A stretch of 64,000 nt of DNA, from assembly GCF_004005855.1 (NCBI RefSeq), contig NZ_SACL01000004.1, positions 186,001 to 250,000 of the forward strand, read 5' to 3'. The first letter of the stretch is position 1. Each line of letters begins with the position of its first letter. The notes under the pieces were generated by a model, which was not told where the DNA came from, ran no database searches, and saw only the letters and a program-made list of their open reading frames with translations. The position numbers and the translations under genes were made by a program. This document shows positions 34,370 to 45,013 of this stretch, one piece after another. Source of the stretch: Rhodovarius crocodyli (lineage in GTDB: Bacteria > Pseudomonadota > Alphaproteobacteria > Acetobacterales > Acetobacteraceae).

Positions 34370-35631
34370 GCGTGACACTTGCATTGACGGCCGGCCTCGG
34401 CGCGCTGGCGGTACTCGGTGTTCCCTTCGCCTTCGCCATCATGGGCGTGTCGGCGCTGGCCCTGGTGCTGGCGGATATCGAGCCCGCCTTCCTGGCCCAA
34501 CAGCTGATCGCGGGCTCCCAGTCCTTCAGCCTTCTGGCCATTCCGCTGTTCATGCTGGCGGGCGAGATCATGTCGGCCGGCGGCATGTCCCAGCGGCTGG
34601 TCGAGGCCGCGGGCACGCTGGTGCGCCACCGCACGGGCGGGCTTGCGATGGTGACCGTCATCGCGGCGCTCATCTTCTCGGCCATCTCGGGTTCGGCCCC
34701 CGCGACGACCGCCGCGATCGGCGGCATCATGATCCCGGCCATGGTCAGGGCGGGCTATTCGGCGCCCTTTGCCGCCTCCATCGCCGTGTCGGCGGGTGTG
34801 CTGGGGCCGCTGATCCCGCCCTCCATCGCCTTCGTGATTTGGGGCATCGTGGCGGAACAGTCGATCGGCAAGCTGTTCCTGTCGGGCGTGGTGCCGGGCT
34901 TTGCCATCGCGGCCGGGCTGCTCGTGATCTGCTGGTGGCATGCGCGCCGTCACGGCGTACCAAAGCAGCCCAAGGCGGATTGGGCCGAGATCCGGCGGGC
35001 CTTCGTGGCCGGGCGTTGGGCGCTGCTGTCGCCCATCCTGGTGCTGGGCGGCATCTATGGCGGCGTGTTCACGCCCACCGAGGCTGCCGCGATGAGTTGC
35101 CTCTACGCGCTGGTGATCGGCCTTCTGGTCGAACGTCGCATCAAGCTGGCCGACCTGTCGGGCATCGTGCTGGGCGCCCTGCGCACCAGCGCCATGGTGA
35201 CGTCCATCATCGCGGTTTCGACAGGCTTCGGGGTGCTGATCGCGCAGGAGCAGATCGCAACCAGCTTCGCGTCCTGGCTCGCCGACAACATCCAGGAAAA
35301 ATGGATGGCGCTGGCCGGGCTCAACATCGCCTTCTTCCTGCTGGCGGCGGTGATGGACGAGATCGCGATCATGGTGGTGCTGGGGCCGATGCTGATCGCC
35401 ATCGCCAACAAGTTCGGCGTGGACCCGATCCATTTCGGGTCCATGATCGTGGTGAACGTGGCGATCGGCATGGCAGCCCCGCCGATCGGCTATTGCCTGT
35501 TCGTCGGCATGGCGATCAGCAAGCAGTCGCTGGCCTCGATCACCAGGGCCATCTGGCCGCAGATCATCGTCATGCTGATCGTGCTGATGCTGACGACCTA
35601 CATCCCCGAATTCGCACTGATGCTCCAGTAA
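34366..35631 (+). CDS. TRAP transporter large permease (DctM)
   Basis: The 421-residue channel-forming subunit, with about 12 helices, which moves the solute with sodium or protons. Typical blocks are IPLFMLAGEIMSAGGMSQRL (about 59-78), SAISGSAPATTAAIGGIMIP (107-126), LGPLIPPSIAFVIWG and the C-terminal IGMAAPPIGYCLFVG. The start overlaps dctQ by four bases. The operon ends here, 3 bases before the stop of the convergent AlgJ-like gene, with no hairpin between them. Confidence 0.96.
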   Translation: MSVTLALTAGLGALAVLGVPFAFAIMGVSALALVLADIEPAFLAQQLIAGSQSFSLLAIPLFMLAGEIMSAGGMSQRLVEAAGTLVRHRTGGLAMVTVIAALIFSAISGSAPATTAAIGGIMIPAMVRAGYSAPFAASIAVSAGVLGPLIPPSIAFVIWGIVAEQSIGKLFLSGVVPGFAIAAGLLVICWWHARRHGVPKQPKADWAEIRRAFVAGRWALLSPILVLGGIYGGVFTPTEAAAMSCLYALVIGLLVERRIKLADLSGIVLGALRTSAMVTSIIAVSTGFGVLIAQEQIATSFASWLADNIQEKWMALAGLNIAFFLLAAVMDEIAIMVVLGPMLIAIANKFGVDPIHFGSMIVVNVAIGMAAPPIGYCLFVGMAISKQSLASITRAIWPQIIVMLIVLMLTTYIPEFALMLQ

Positions 35632-35634
35632 CCC

Positions 35635-36759
35635 TCAGCGGAGGGGGCGTTCCAGGAAGGCCGCCTCCTCCGCGCCGATGGGCTGGCCGAGCGCGCGTTC
35701 CAGCACTTCCCAAATCACCAGCCTGGGCGGGTTCTCCCGCCAGGCGGGGCTGGCGAAATAGCGCATCGCCCCGCCCGAGACCCCGCCGCCGGCCTGGCCG
35801 AAATTGGCCACCCGCGTGCCGAGCGCCAGTTGCAGCGCGCCATGGAAATCGCCGTTCAGCGAATAGCTGGAGCCCAGCAGCACCACCTCCGGCACCGGCG
35901 CCTCATCCAGCAGCCCGCCCTCGGCCTCCGGCGCCTGGACGCTGGTGGCGGAATAGGTATCGGCCAGCGGGCGCAGCCAGTCGGGGGCGGTGTCGAGGCT
36001 CATCAGCCGCAGCAGGTCGCCCGCATGCTCGGCGGCCGGCGGCTCGATGCGGCGGAAGCCTTCCTCATGCCGGAAGGCGCCGGGGCTGGCGGCCCGCGCG
36101 ATGGCCTCGGCCACGGCGGTGGCCCCCGCGCGGTTCCAATGGCTGTCGGTGCGCAGATAGGTATCGCCGCGCACCCGGGCCGCGCGCAGCACCGGCAGGC
36201 TGTCGACCACCGGCAGGCCCTGCGCCTCGGCCGCCGCCAGGAAGGCCATGTGCCGCCCCCTGGCCTGATGGGAGAGCGGCGCGCCGCACAGATGCTCGGG
36301 GTGTACCCGCGCCTTGTCGGGGGAGGTGGTGACCAGCAGCAGGATGCCGCGCTCGGCCAGGGCTTCGCGCAGGCGCGCGATGCCGGCCACGCGGCGGGCC
36401 ATGGCGGCGTCCGCGCCGTCCCAGGGGCGCAGTTCCTCGGTCAGGTACAGCCAGTCGTCGCAGCCGACGCTGACCTGCGGCCCGCCGGAGCCGAGCGCGT
36501 AGCGCACTGCGCCGCCCGCCATGCGCAGCCAGCCATCCACCGGCAATTCATGCGCCATGACATGGTTGATGGCACCCGCCGTGCGGCCGGCCAGCAGCGC
36601 CTCTCGGTTCAAGGTGGGCGCCAGGCGTTCGCGCGCGGGGGCGCCGTTCAGCGCCTCGATACCCTGGAAGGCGCCGAAGCCGAGCCAGGCAACGGCGAAC
36701 AGCCCCTGGGCCACCGCCGCCCGCCTGCCGCCCGCGCGAAGGATGTCGATCCAGGCCAT
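35635..36759 (-). CDS. AlgJ/AlgX-like SGNH acetyltransferase-hydrolase
   Basis: A 374-residue periplasmic protein of the ALGX/ALGJ SGNH-like family, which takes acetyl groups and places them on an exopolysaccharide. An N-terminal membrane anchor spans about residues 14-33. The catalytic Asp205 and His207 are in RTDSHWN, and the nucleophile Ser298 is in LLGSSYSLNG, matching the AlgJ DxHW and GTSYS motifs. ATG at 36759 is used; it lies 7 bases after the MBOAT stop, so the pair is cotranscribed. No alginate or cellulose synthase genes are near, so the polymer is unknown. Confidence 0.9.
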   Translation of the reverse strand: MAWIDILRAGGRRAAVAQGLFAVAWLGFGAFQGIEALNGAPARERLAPTLNREALLAGRTAGAINHVMAHELPVDGWLRMAGGAVRYALGSGGPQVSVGCDDWLYLTEELRPWDGADAAMARRVAGIARLREALAERGILLLVTTSPDKARVHPEHLCGAPLSHQARGRHMAFLAAAEAQGLPVVDSLPVLRAARVRGDTYLRTDSHWNRAGATAVAEAIARAASPGAFRHEEGFRRIEPPAAEHAGDLLRLMSLDTAPDWLRPLADTYSATSVQAPEAEGGLLDEAPVPEVVLLGSSYSLNGDFHGALQLALGTRVANFGQAGGGVSGGAMRYFASPAWRENPPRLVIWEVLERALGQPIGAEEAAFLERPLR

Positions 36760-36766
36760 CGGCGCC

Positions 36767-38179
36767 TCAGAACTGGAAATAGAGGAAGGGCACGGCGGCG
36801 CGGCTGTACAGCAGCACCGCGGCCAGGATGAAGGCCAGGGACGGGCCGATCTGCCAGCCGAAACGCCAGATGCCGCGGATCGCGCCCGGCTCCCGCTGCC
36901 AGGGGATGAAGCTGCCGAAGCCCGGCAGGATGCACAGCACGACGCCCAGGCCCATGGCCCACCACTGCTCGGGCAGGATCTGCCAGGCCAGCGCGTCGGA
37001 CATCGGCACGCCATGGGCACCGGCCATGCCGGCATAGACGCGCAGGGCCTGCTCCAGGTTCTCGGCCCGGAATACGACCCAGCCCAGAATGACGGCCAGC
37101 AACGTCAGCGGCAGGGCCAGCACGCCGGGCAGGCTGCCGCCCGCGCGCGACCAGGCGCGGTGCAGCGCCAGCAGCCCGCCATGCCAGGCGCCCCAGGCCA
37201 GGAAGGTCCAGTTCGCGCCATGCCAGAAGCCGCCGATCAGCATGGTCAGCAGCAGGTTGAGGTAGGTGCGCACCGGCCCTTTCCGGTTGCCGCCCAGCGA
37301 GATGTACAGATAGTCCCGCAGGAAGCGGCTGAGCGTCATGTGCCAGCGCTGCCAGAACTCCTGGATGGAGCGCGACAGGTAGGGCCAGTCGAAGTTCTCC
37401 GGGAAGTGGAAGCCCAGCATCAGCGCGAGCCCGATGGCCATCGCCGAGTAGCCCGCGAAATCGAAGAACAGCTGCAGCGTATAGGCGAAGGCCGCGACCC
37501 AGCCATCCACCAGGCTCGGCGCCGGCAGGGCGAAGGCCGCATCCACCAGGGGCGACAGTGTGTCGGCCAGCACCACCTTCATCGCGAAGCCCGCCATGAA
37601 GCGCCGCGCGCCGGCGCCGAACAGCGCCAGGGAGTGGTCGCGCTCCTTCAGCTCATCCGCGATTTCGGCATAGCGCACGATGGGGCCCGCGATCAGCTGG
37701 CTGAAGATGGCCTTGTAGGCCGCGTAATTGATGAAGCTGCGAGAGACCGGCACGTCGCGCCTGTACACGTCGATCAGGTAGCTGACCGATTGCAGCACAT
37801 AGAATGACAGCCCGATCGGCAGCAGGATTTCGGACCAGGGCAGCGTGGCCAGGCCCAGCGCGGCCATGGCCTGGTTGAAGCTGTGCACCCCGAAATTGGC
37901 GTATTTGAACCAGGCCAGCACGCTGAGGTTGCCGACCAGCCCGAAGGCCAGCCAACGGCCCCGCCCCCTGCCCTCGGCCGCATCCAGGCGCTGCGCCACC
38001 AGGAAGGTGAACAGCGTGACGCCCACCAGCAATGCCAGGAAATCCACCCGCCACCAGGCATAGAAGGCCCAGGAGAGGATCAGGATGGGCCAGTTCCGCA
38101 GCCTGAAGGGCGTGAGGAAATACACCGCGAAGAACAGCGGCAGGAACAGGAACAGGAACTCGAAACTGGCAAAGATCAC
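36767..38179 (-). CDS. MBOAT family O-acyltransferase (AlgI-like)
   Basis: A polytopic membrane acyltransferase of 470 residues that passes an acyl (usually acetyl) group across the membrane to AlgJ-type partners. Family blocks are FLFLFLPLFFAVYF at the N-terminus, FSQLIAGPIVRY (about 160), SRSIQEFWQRWHMTLSRFLR, YLYISLGGNRKG and the catalytic-histidine motif GGFWHGANWTF (about 313). The GTG at 38179 gives the classical MIFASFEFLF start, with GGAG upstream; an ATG 24 bases earlier is less likely. It forms a two-gene unit with the AlgJ-like gene. Confidence 0.93.
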   Translation of the reverse strand: MIFASFEFLFLFLPLFFAVYFLTPFRLRNWPILILSWAFYAWWRVDFLALLVGVTLFTFLVAQRLDAAEGRGRGRWLAFGLVGNLSVLAWFKYANFGVHSFNQAMAALGLATLPWSEILLPIGLSFYVLQSVSYLIDVYRRDVPVSRSFINYAAYKAIFSQLIAGPIVRYAEIADELKERDHSLALFGAGARRFMAGFAMKVVLADTLSPLVDAAFALPAPSLVDGWVAAFAYTLQLFFDFAGYSAMAIGLALMLGFHFPENFDWPYLSRSIQEFWQRWHMTLSRFLRDYLYISLGGNRKGPVRTYLNLLLTMLIGGFWHGANWTFLAWGAWHGGLLALHRAWSRAGGSLPGVLALPLTLLAVILGWVVFRAENLEQALRVYAGMAGAHGVPMSDALAWQILPEQWWAMGLGVVLCILPGFGSFIPWQREPGAIRGIWRFGWQIGPSLAFILAAVLLYSRAAVPFLYFQF

Positions 38180-38257
38180 AGGGGGTTCTCCACCGGCATC
38201 CATGGCAGAGAACCCGGGCCTTTCACAGCCCTGAGAGGATTAAGCCCTACTTAGGTT

Positions 38258-39214
38258 TCAGGGGCGGATGTCCTTGTCGCGGATCAGGCGCGTCCAGCGC
38301 TCCAGCTCGCTGTCGACGCGCCTTGCCAGGGCGTGCTGGTCGCCCGGCATCGGGGCCGCCCCTTGCTCCGCGAAGCGGGCCTGGACGTCGGGCATGGCGT
38401 TCACCTGGTTGACGGCGTCACGCAGGCGCTGCGCCACCGCGGGGTCCAGCCCGCGCGGGGCGAACATGCCGTACCAGAAGGAGAAATCGAAATCGAAGCC
38501 GAGTTCACGCATCGTCGGCACGCCCGGGAAGGCCGCCACCCGGCCCCGGCTGGTGCTGAGCGCCAGCGCCCGCACCTGCCCGCCCTGCATGCCGGACAGC
38601 ATGGTGGGCGGTGCCACCATCGCCGACTGGATGCGCCCGGCCACCAGATCCAGATAGGCGGGCCCCGCCCCGCGATAGGGCACATGCGTCATGTGCGTGC
38701 CCGTCAGGTCCTGCAACACCTCCATATAAAGGTGCATGGTCGAGCCATTGCCCATGGAGCCGTAGTTGATGGCGTCGGGCCGGGTCCGGGCGATCGACAG
38801 CAGGTCCTGCATGGTCCGTGCCTCGAAATTGGCGGGCACGGTCAGCACGGAGGGATATTCCACCAGCTCGGCCACCGGCTCGAACTGGCCGCGCACGTCG
38901 AAGCCCGGCGCGGGCAGCATCGGCGGCACCGTCACGATGGAATTGTCCGTGATCAGGATGGTATGGCCATCGGGCCGGGCCTGCGCGACCGCCCCCCAAC
39001 CCACCACGCCGCTGCCGCCGGTGCGGTTCTCCACCACGAAGGAATTGCCCGTGACCTGCGACAGGCGCTGCGCATAGAGGCGCGCCACGTAATCCGTGGT
39101 GCCGCCGGGCGCCCAGGTGATGATGACGCGCACCGTCTGGCCCTGCGCCTGCGCCAGCCCCGGCACGATCAGCCCCAGCGCCATCAGGGCGCCGAGCCAT
39201 TTGCGGATGTTCAT
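38258..39214 (-). CDS. Bug-family tripartite tricarboxylate transporter receptor
   Basis: A 318-residue periplasmic solute-binding protein of the Bug/TctC family. Residues 1-23 form a signal peptide (MNIRKWLGALMALGLIVPGLAQA). IITWAPGGTTDYVAR and VENRTGGSGVVG are the first two family blocks, and VPYRGAGPAYLDLVAGRI near 180 is diagnostic. GGAGG precedes the ATG at 39214. No TctA/TctB membrane genes are nearby, as is common for this expanded family, where most receptors are orphans. The ligand is a small carboxylate or aromatic acid, not deducible here. Confidence 0.95.
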   Translation of the reverse strand: MNIRKWLGALMALGLIVPGLAQAQGQTVRVIITWAPGGTTDYVARLYAQRLSQVTGNSFVVENRTGGSGVVGWGAVAQARPDGHTILITDNSIVTVPPMLPAPGFDVRGQFEPVAELVEYPSVLTVPANFEARTMQDLLSIARTRPDAINYGSMGNGSTMHLYMEVLQDLTGTHMTHVPYRGAGPAYLDLVAGRIQSAMVAPPTMLSGMQGGQVRALALSTSRGRVAAFPGVPTMRELGFDFDFSFWYGMFAPRGLDPAVAQRLRDAVNQVNAMPDVQARFAEQGAAPMPGDQHALARRVDSELERWTRLIRDKDIRP

Positions 39215-39240
39215 TGTCGTTTCCTCCGAGAGCGGCGGGT

Positions 39241-40080
39241 TCAGCCCACCGGTATGTTGTCCAACAGGCGGATGGAGCCGAGCCGGGCCGCCGCAATCAG
39301 CCGCATGGGGCCGGGCTTGATGGCCTGCAGCGGCTTCAGGGTCGGGCCATCGATCAGGGCCAGGTAATCGGGTTCGAAACCCTGGGCCTTCAGCGTCTCG
39401 GTCTCGGCCGCCAGGGTTGCGGCGACCGGCGCGCCGGTGGCGATCGCCTCGGCGGCCCGGCGCATCGCCTCGATCAGTCGCGGCGCATGGGCGCGCTCGG
39501 CATCCGTCAGGAACCGGTTGCGGGAGGACATGGCGATGCCGTCGGCCTCACGCACGGTGGGCACGGGCAGGATGCGGATCGGGATGTCGAGGTCCGCCGC
39601 CATGCGGGTCACGACCTGCAGCTGCTGCCAGTCCTTCTCGCCGAAGGCCGCGACCTCCGCGCCCGTCTGCAGGAACAGCTTGGCGCAAACGGTTGCAACC
39701 CCACGAAAATGACCGGGCCGCGCATCGCCTTCCCAGCCCGCCGTGGGGCCCGCCACATCGATGACGGTCGCGGCACCCGGCGGGTACATCACCTTCACCT
39801 CCGGCAGCCAGGCGATGTCGCAGCCCGCGGCGCGCAGCTTGGCCAGGTCGCCCTGCTCGTCGCGCGGATAGCGGCTGAGATCCTCATTCGGGTTGAACTG
39901 CAGCGGGTTCACGAAGATCGAGGTGATGACCGCATCGGCGTGCTCGCGCGCGGCGGCCACCAGGGCGATGTGCCCGTCATGCAGCGCGCCCATGGTAGGC
40001 ACCAGGGCGATGCGCCTGCCCTCTGCACGCAGTTTCGCGGTGGCGGCCCGCAGGCCTTCCAGTGTTCGGCACGTTTCCAT
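39241..40080 (-). CDS. panC: pantothenate synthetase
   Basis: Joins pantoate and beta-alanine with ATP to form pantothenate, for coenzyme A synthesis, in the cytosol. At 279 residues it has the usual length. The nucleotidyl-transferase motifs are MGALHDGH (the HIGH equivalent, about 29-36) and AMSSRNRFL (the KMSKS equivalent, about 183-191), and VNPLQFNPNEDLSRYP is a pantoate-binding block. ATG at 40080 gives METCRTLEGLR; a longer frame adds a Cys/Pro leader. panB is not in the window. It is divergent from the peptide transporter operon. Confidence 0.97.
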   Translation of the reverse strand: METCRTLEGLRAATAKLRAEGRRIALVPTMGALHDGHIALVAAAREHADAVITSIFVNPLQFNPNEDLSRYPRDEQGDLAKLRAAGCDIAWLPEVKVMYPPGAATVIDVAGPTAGWEGDARPGHFRGVATVCAKLFLQTGAEVAAFGEKDWQQLQVVTRMAADLDIPIRILPVPTVREADGIAMSSRNRFLTDAERAHAPRLIEAMRRAAEAIATGAPVAATLAAETETLKAQGFEPDYLALIDGPTLKPLQAIKPGPMRLIAAARLGSIRLLDNIPVG

Positions 40081-40181
40081 GCCTGGGAGCCTAGTTTGCG
40101 GGCAGCCTGCACGGAAGCCCGCGATCCACCATAAAGCCATGCACTAGCCACGGCGCGGCGATGCCTGTTAGCTGTTCACCA

Positions 40182-41096
40182 ATGGTCAATTTCGTGCTCC
40201 GCCGCCTCGTGCTCGCCGCGCTGGTCAGCCTGACGGTGCTGACCCTCGCCTTCACACTGACAAGATTGTCGGGCGACCTCGCCATCTCCATCGCCGGCCC
40301 CTCGGCCACGCAGGAGGATATCGAGCTGGTCCGCCGCTCCTACGGCCTGGACCGGCCGCTGCTGGAACAGTTCTTCGCCTGGGTCAGCCGCGCCGCCGTC
40401 GGTGATTTCGGCGAGAGCTTCTTCTTCCGCGCGCGCGTGTCGGACCTGATCCTGGAACGCATGCCGGTCACGCTCACCCTCGGGCTGGTGGGGCTGTCCA
40501 TCGCGCTGGTGGTCTCCATCCCGATGGGAATCCTGGCGGCGGTGCGGGAAAACACCTGGGTGGACCGGGTGGTGCAGCTGATCGCGATGCTGGGCCAGGC
40601 CATGCCCGGCTTCTGGATCGGCCTGATCATGATGATCTTCTTCGGGCTGCAGCTGGGCTGGCTTCCCGTCTCGGGCACCGGCAGCTGGGAGCATTACGTG
40701 ATGCCGGGCGCGGTGCTGGCCTTCTCCGCCATCCCGGCGCTGACGCGGCTCACGCGCTCGGGCATGATCCAGGCGCTGGGGTCCGACTACATCCGCACGG
40801 CGCGGGCGAAGGGGCTGTCTCGCTTCTCCATCCTGTTCAAGCACGCGCTGCGCAACGCGGCGCTGCCGGTGGTGTCCATCGCCTCGGTGCAGCTGGGCTT
40901 CATGCTGGGCGGCTCCATCGTGATCGAGAGCGTGTTCGCCCTGCACGGCGTGGGCTTCCTGGCATGGGAGAGCATCACCAAGAACGACTTCCCCGTGGTG
41001 CAGGCCGTGGTGCTGGTGCTGGCCGTGATCTATGTGGGCCTGACGCTGGCCGCCGACATGCTGAATGCCCTGCTGGACCCGAGGCTGCGCGGATGA
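40182..41096 (+). CDS. dipeptide/oligopeptide ABC transporter permease (DppB-like)
   Basis: First inner-membrane permease of a peptide/nickel-type ABC importer, about 304 residues with six helices. The N-terminus NFVLRRLVLAALVSLTVLTL is typical, and the ATPase-coupling EAA-like loop is at SDYIRTARAKGLSRFSILFK (about 200). The end is the standard LDPRLRG. ATG at 40182 is preferred to one 21 bases upstream because it starts at the conserved segment; neither has a clear ribosome site. Four genes follow with overlaps, but no solute receptor is adjacent. Confidence 0.94.
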   Translation: MVNFVLRRLVLAALVSLTVLTLAFTLTRLSGDLAISIAGPSATQEDIELVRRSYGLDRPLLEQFFAWVSRAAVGDFGESFFFRARVSDLILERMPVTLTLGLVGLSIALVVSIPMGILAAVRENTWVDRVVQLIAMLGQAMPGFWIGLIMMIFFGLQLGWLPVSGTGSWEHYVMPGAVLAFSAIPALTRLTRSGMIQALGSDYIRTARAKGLSRFSILFKHALRNAALPVVSIASVQLGFMLGGSIVIESVFALHGVGFLAWESITKNDFPVVQAVVLVLAVIYVGLTLAADMLNALLDPRLRG

Positions 41097-41911
41097 AAAA
41101 GGCAGGACTGTATCTGGGGATCGCGATCCTCGGCCTGATCACGCTGGCCGCCATCTTCGCGCCGCTGCTGACCAGCCACGACCCCTATGCCCAGAACCTG
41201 GATATCCGCCTGTCGGTGCCGTTCTGGATGGAGGGCGCCAACCCCGACCACCTGCTGGGCACCGACCAGCTGGGCCGCGACTACCTGGCGCGGCTGCTCT
41301 ACGGCGCGCGGGTGTCGCTCATCATCGGCGTGCTGACCGTCATCGTCTCGGGCGTGATCGGCATCACCATGGGCATTCTGGGCGGCTTCTTCGGCGGGCG
41401 GGTGGATGATGTGGTGCTGTTCCTGATCACCACGCGCCTGGCGATTCCGGTGGTACTGGTGGCACTCGCCGTGGTGGGGCTGCTGGGCTCCTCGGCCGTG
41501 CTGGTGGTGCTGGTGCTGGGGCTGCTGTTGTGGGACCGCTTCGCGGTGGTCGCGCGCAGCACCACCATGCAGGTGCGCGGGCTGGATTATGTCTCGGCGG
41601 CCTGGGCGGCGGGGTGTTCCACGCCGCGCATCCTGATCTCGGAAGTGCTGCCCAACATCCTGTCGCATCTGGCCGTGGTCGCCACGCTGGAAATGGCGCT
41701 GGCCATCCTGCTGGAGGCGGCGCTCTCCTTCCTCGGCCTCGGCGTGCCGCCGCCCCTGCCCAGCTGGGGGCTGATGATCGCGGAGGGGCGCGACTTCATG
41801 TTCTTCTCGGCCTGGGTCATCTGGATTCCCGGCATCGCGCTGTTCGTGCTGGTGCTGGCCATCAACCTGCTGGGCGACGGCCTGCGCGACCTGGTGGGGG
41901 ATTCGCGATGA
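41093..41911 (+). CDS. dipeptide/oligopeptide ABC transporter permease (DppC-like)
   Basis: Second permease, 272 residues. It has an N-terminal helix, then the DppC block GTDQLGRDYLARLLYGARVS (about 59-78), and a coupling loop at GLDYVSAAWAAGCSTPRILI. The stretch LEAALSFLGLGVPPPLPSWG near 205 is diagnostic. The ATG overlaps the dppB-like stop (ATGA), and its own stop overlaps the next ATPase in the same way, so the set is strictly coupled. Confidence 0.95.
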   Translation: MKKAGLYLGIAILGLITLAAIFAPLLTSHDPYAQNLDIRLSVPFWMEGANPDHLLGTDQLGRDYLARLLYGARVSLIIGVLTVIVSGVIGITMGILGGFFGGRVDDVVLFLITTRLAIPVVLVALAVVGLLGSSAVLVVLVLGLLLWDRFAVVARSTTMQVRGLDYVSAAWAAGCSTPRILISEVLPNILSHLAVVATLEMALAILLEAALSFLGLGVPPPLPSWGLMIAEGRDFMFFSAWVIWIPGIALFVLVLAINLLGDGLRDLVGDSR

Positions 41912-42848
41912 GCCTGCTCGAAATACGCGACCTGCATGTCCGCTTCGGCGCGACGGCCGCCGTCCGCGGCGCCGACATCGTGGTGGAACGCGGCGAGACC
42001 CACTGCATCGTGGGCGAGAGCGGCTGCGGCAAGTCCGTGACGTCGCTCGCCGTGATGGGGCTGCTGGCCAAGGGTGCGCAGCGACGTGCCGGCCGCATGG
42101 CCTTCGACGGCATCGACCTGCAGCCCATGAGCGAGCGCCAGCTGTCCCGCCTGCGCGGCGACCGGATGGCGATGATCTTCCAGGAGCCGATGACCAGCCT
42201 GAACCCGGCCTATACGGTGGGGTCGCAGATGGCCGAGGTGCGCACCCGCCACAAGGGCGGCAGCCGCCGCGCCGCGCTGGAACGCGCGGAGGAACTGCTG
42301 GCCAAGGTCGGCATCACCGCCCCGGGCCTCAGGCTCGGCCAGTTTCCGCACCAGCTTTCGGGTGGGCTGCGCCAGCGCGTCATGATCGCCATGGCGCTGA
42401 TGAACGACCCCGAGCTGCTGATCGCGGATGAACCGACTACGGCGCTCGACGTCACCATCCAGGCGCAGATCCTGCGGCTGCTGGCGCAGTTGCAGTCCGA
42501 ACTCGGGCTGGGGCTGATGCTGATCACCCATGATCTGGGCGTGGTGGCGCGCGTCGCCACCCGGGTTTCGGTGATGTATGCGGGCCAGGTGGTGGAGAGC
42601 GCGCCCACGGCCGAGCTGTTCGCCAACCCCCAGCACCCCTACACGCGCGGCCTGCTGGATTGCCTGCCGGTGCCGGGCAAGCTGCCGCCGGGCTCGCAGC
42701 TGGGCACCATCCCCGGCATGGTGCCGAAGCTGACGGAGGATTTCCGCGGTTGCGGCTTCCGCAGCCGCTGCGGCTTCGCCCAACCGGCCTGCGAGAACGA
42801 GATCCCGCTGACCGGCGACAACCACCTCTGCCGTTGCGTGCTTGCCCA

Positions 42849-42852
<4 letters not shown>
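41908..42852 (+). CDS. peptide ABC transporter ATPase (DppD-like)
   Basis: A 314-residue ATPase of the DppD/OppD group. Walker A is GESGCGKS (about 36-43), the Q-loop is in [11 protein letters not shown], the signature is LSGGLRQRV, and Walker B with the catalytic Glu is [21 protein letters not shown] carries the H-loop. The C-terminal Opp-type extension has the cysteine cluster ([15 protein letters not shown]) that can bind an iron-sulfur centre in related proteins. It overlaps both neighbours. Confidence 0.96.
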
Positions 42853-43768
<916 letters not shown>

Positions 43769-43790
<22 letters not shown>

Positions 43791-44641
43791 GGCTGGCGCT
43801 GCTGGTGGTCTCTGCCGCCGGCTGGGGCACCAATTGGCCGCTGCTGAAGGTGCTGCTGCGCGAATTGCCGCCCATGAGCATCCGGGCGCTGGGCTGCTGC
43901 GTCGCCGCCATGCTGCTGGCCGGCATGGCCCGCGCCCTGGGGCAGAGCCTGTATGTGCCCCCTGGTCAGCGCGGGCGCCTCGTGCTGGCGGCGCTGCTGA
44001 ATGTCTCGGCCTGGATGGGCTTCGCCACCATCGGGCTGGTCTGGCTGCCTTCCAGCGAGGCCAGCATCGTGACCTACACCGCGCCCATCTTCACCGTGCT
44101 GCTGGCCTGGCCGGTGTTGGGGGAACGCCCGGGCTGGCGCCGCGTGCTGGCGATGGTGATCTGCTTTACCGGCGTCGCGATCCTGTTCGCGGGGCAGCGT
44201 TTCGACGTGGGCTTCGCCAAGCTGCCGGGCATTCTCTCGGTCATCACGGCGGGCTTCTGCTTCGGGCTGGGCACGGTGCTGGGCAAGCGCCTGCCGCTGC
44301 GCCTGCCGCCCGTGGCGATGACGGCCTGGCAGGTGGGCATCGGCGGCCTGCCGCTGATCCCGATCGCGCTGTTGCTGGAAAGCCCGCAATGGGCCGAGGC
44401 ATCGTGGCGGGCCTGGGCGCTGTTCGCCTGGATGACGGTGATGCCGCTGGGCCTCGCCTATCTGGCCTGGTTCGAGGCGGTGAAGCGTGTGCCCGCCAAC
44501 CTCGCCTCTCTGGGCACCATGATGGCGCCCATGTTCGGCGTCGCCGGGGCCGCCCTGTTCCTGGGCGAGCCCTTCGGGCCGCGCCAGATCGCGGCCCTCA
44601 TCTTGACCGTTTCAGGGGTGGCGCTGGCCGCGCGGGGCTAG
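43769..44641 (+). CDS. EamA/DMT-family membrane exporter
   Basis: A 290-residue drug/metabolite transporter with ten predicted helices in two EamA repeats, each ending in a conserved block (TYTAPIFTVLLAWPVLGERP near 92-111 and the equivalent near 245-270 with FLGEPFG). Substrates of such proteins are amino acids, nucleosides or unknown metabolites. The GTG start at 43769 overlaps the ATPase gene by 22 bases, so it is probably cotranscribed with the importer. Its stop shares the palindromic CTAG with the convergent hypothetical gene. Confidence 0.9.
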
Positions 44642-44934
44642 GCGTGGCCTACCGGCCCCAAGGTATCCGCGTTGGTCGCCCGCACGATGGAGGCGAACAG
44701 CCTCAGCGCATCGGGGCCGCCGCGGTCCAGCAGCGTGCCCTCCTCCATCTCGAAGGCCAGCAGCTCGGCCTGTTCGGCCAGCGTCGCGGCCGCGCGGCGC
44801 ATGGCCTCGCGCGCCAGGACGATCTGAAGTTCCTCGGGGATCGAGTGCCACTCCTGCCTCGTCTGGCTGAGCGGCTGAAAGACGGACCCGTTTCGGGCCC
44901 CGGTCTTGGTGGATGGTGGCTTGTTGGACGGCAT
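44638..44934 (-). CDS. small hypothetical protein
   Basis: A 98-residue protein of unknown function. The first 30 residues are polar and low in structure (MPSNKPPSTKTGARNG...). The rest is a helical region with AREAMRRAAATLAEQAELLA and a terminal RLFASIVRATNA. There are no cysteines, membrane segments or signal peptide. It is convergent with the EamA gene and its stop shares CTAG with it. Coding bias in GC third positions supports it, but no family is recognised. Confidence 0.6.
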   Translation of the reverse strand: MPSNKPPSTKTGARNGSVFQPLSQTRQEWHSIPEELQIVLAREAMRRAAATLAEQAELLAFEMEEGTLLDRGGPDALRLFASIVRATNADTLGPVGHA

Positions 44935-45013
44935 GGTGCCTCTAGCTGCGCGCGCCGTCCTGGCGAGTTGTCCGGGCCCAAGCTGGCCCCACCCGATTCA
45001 TGCCATCTCCGGG

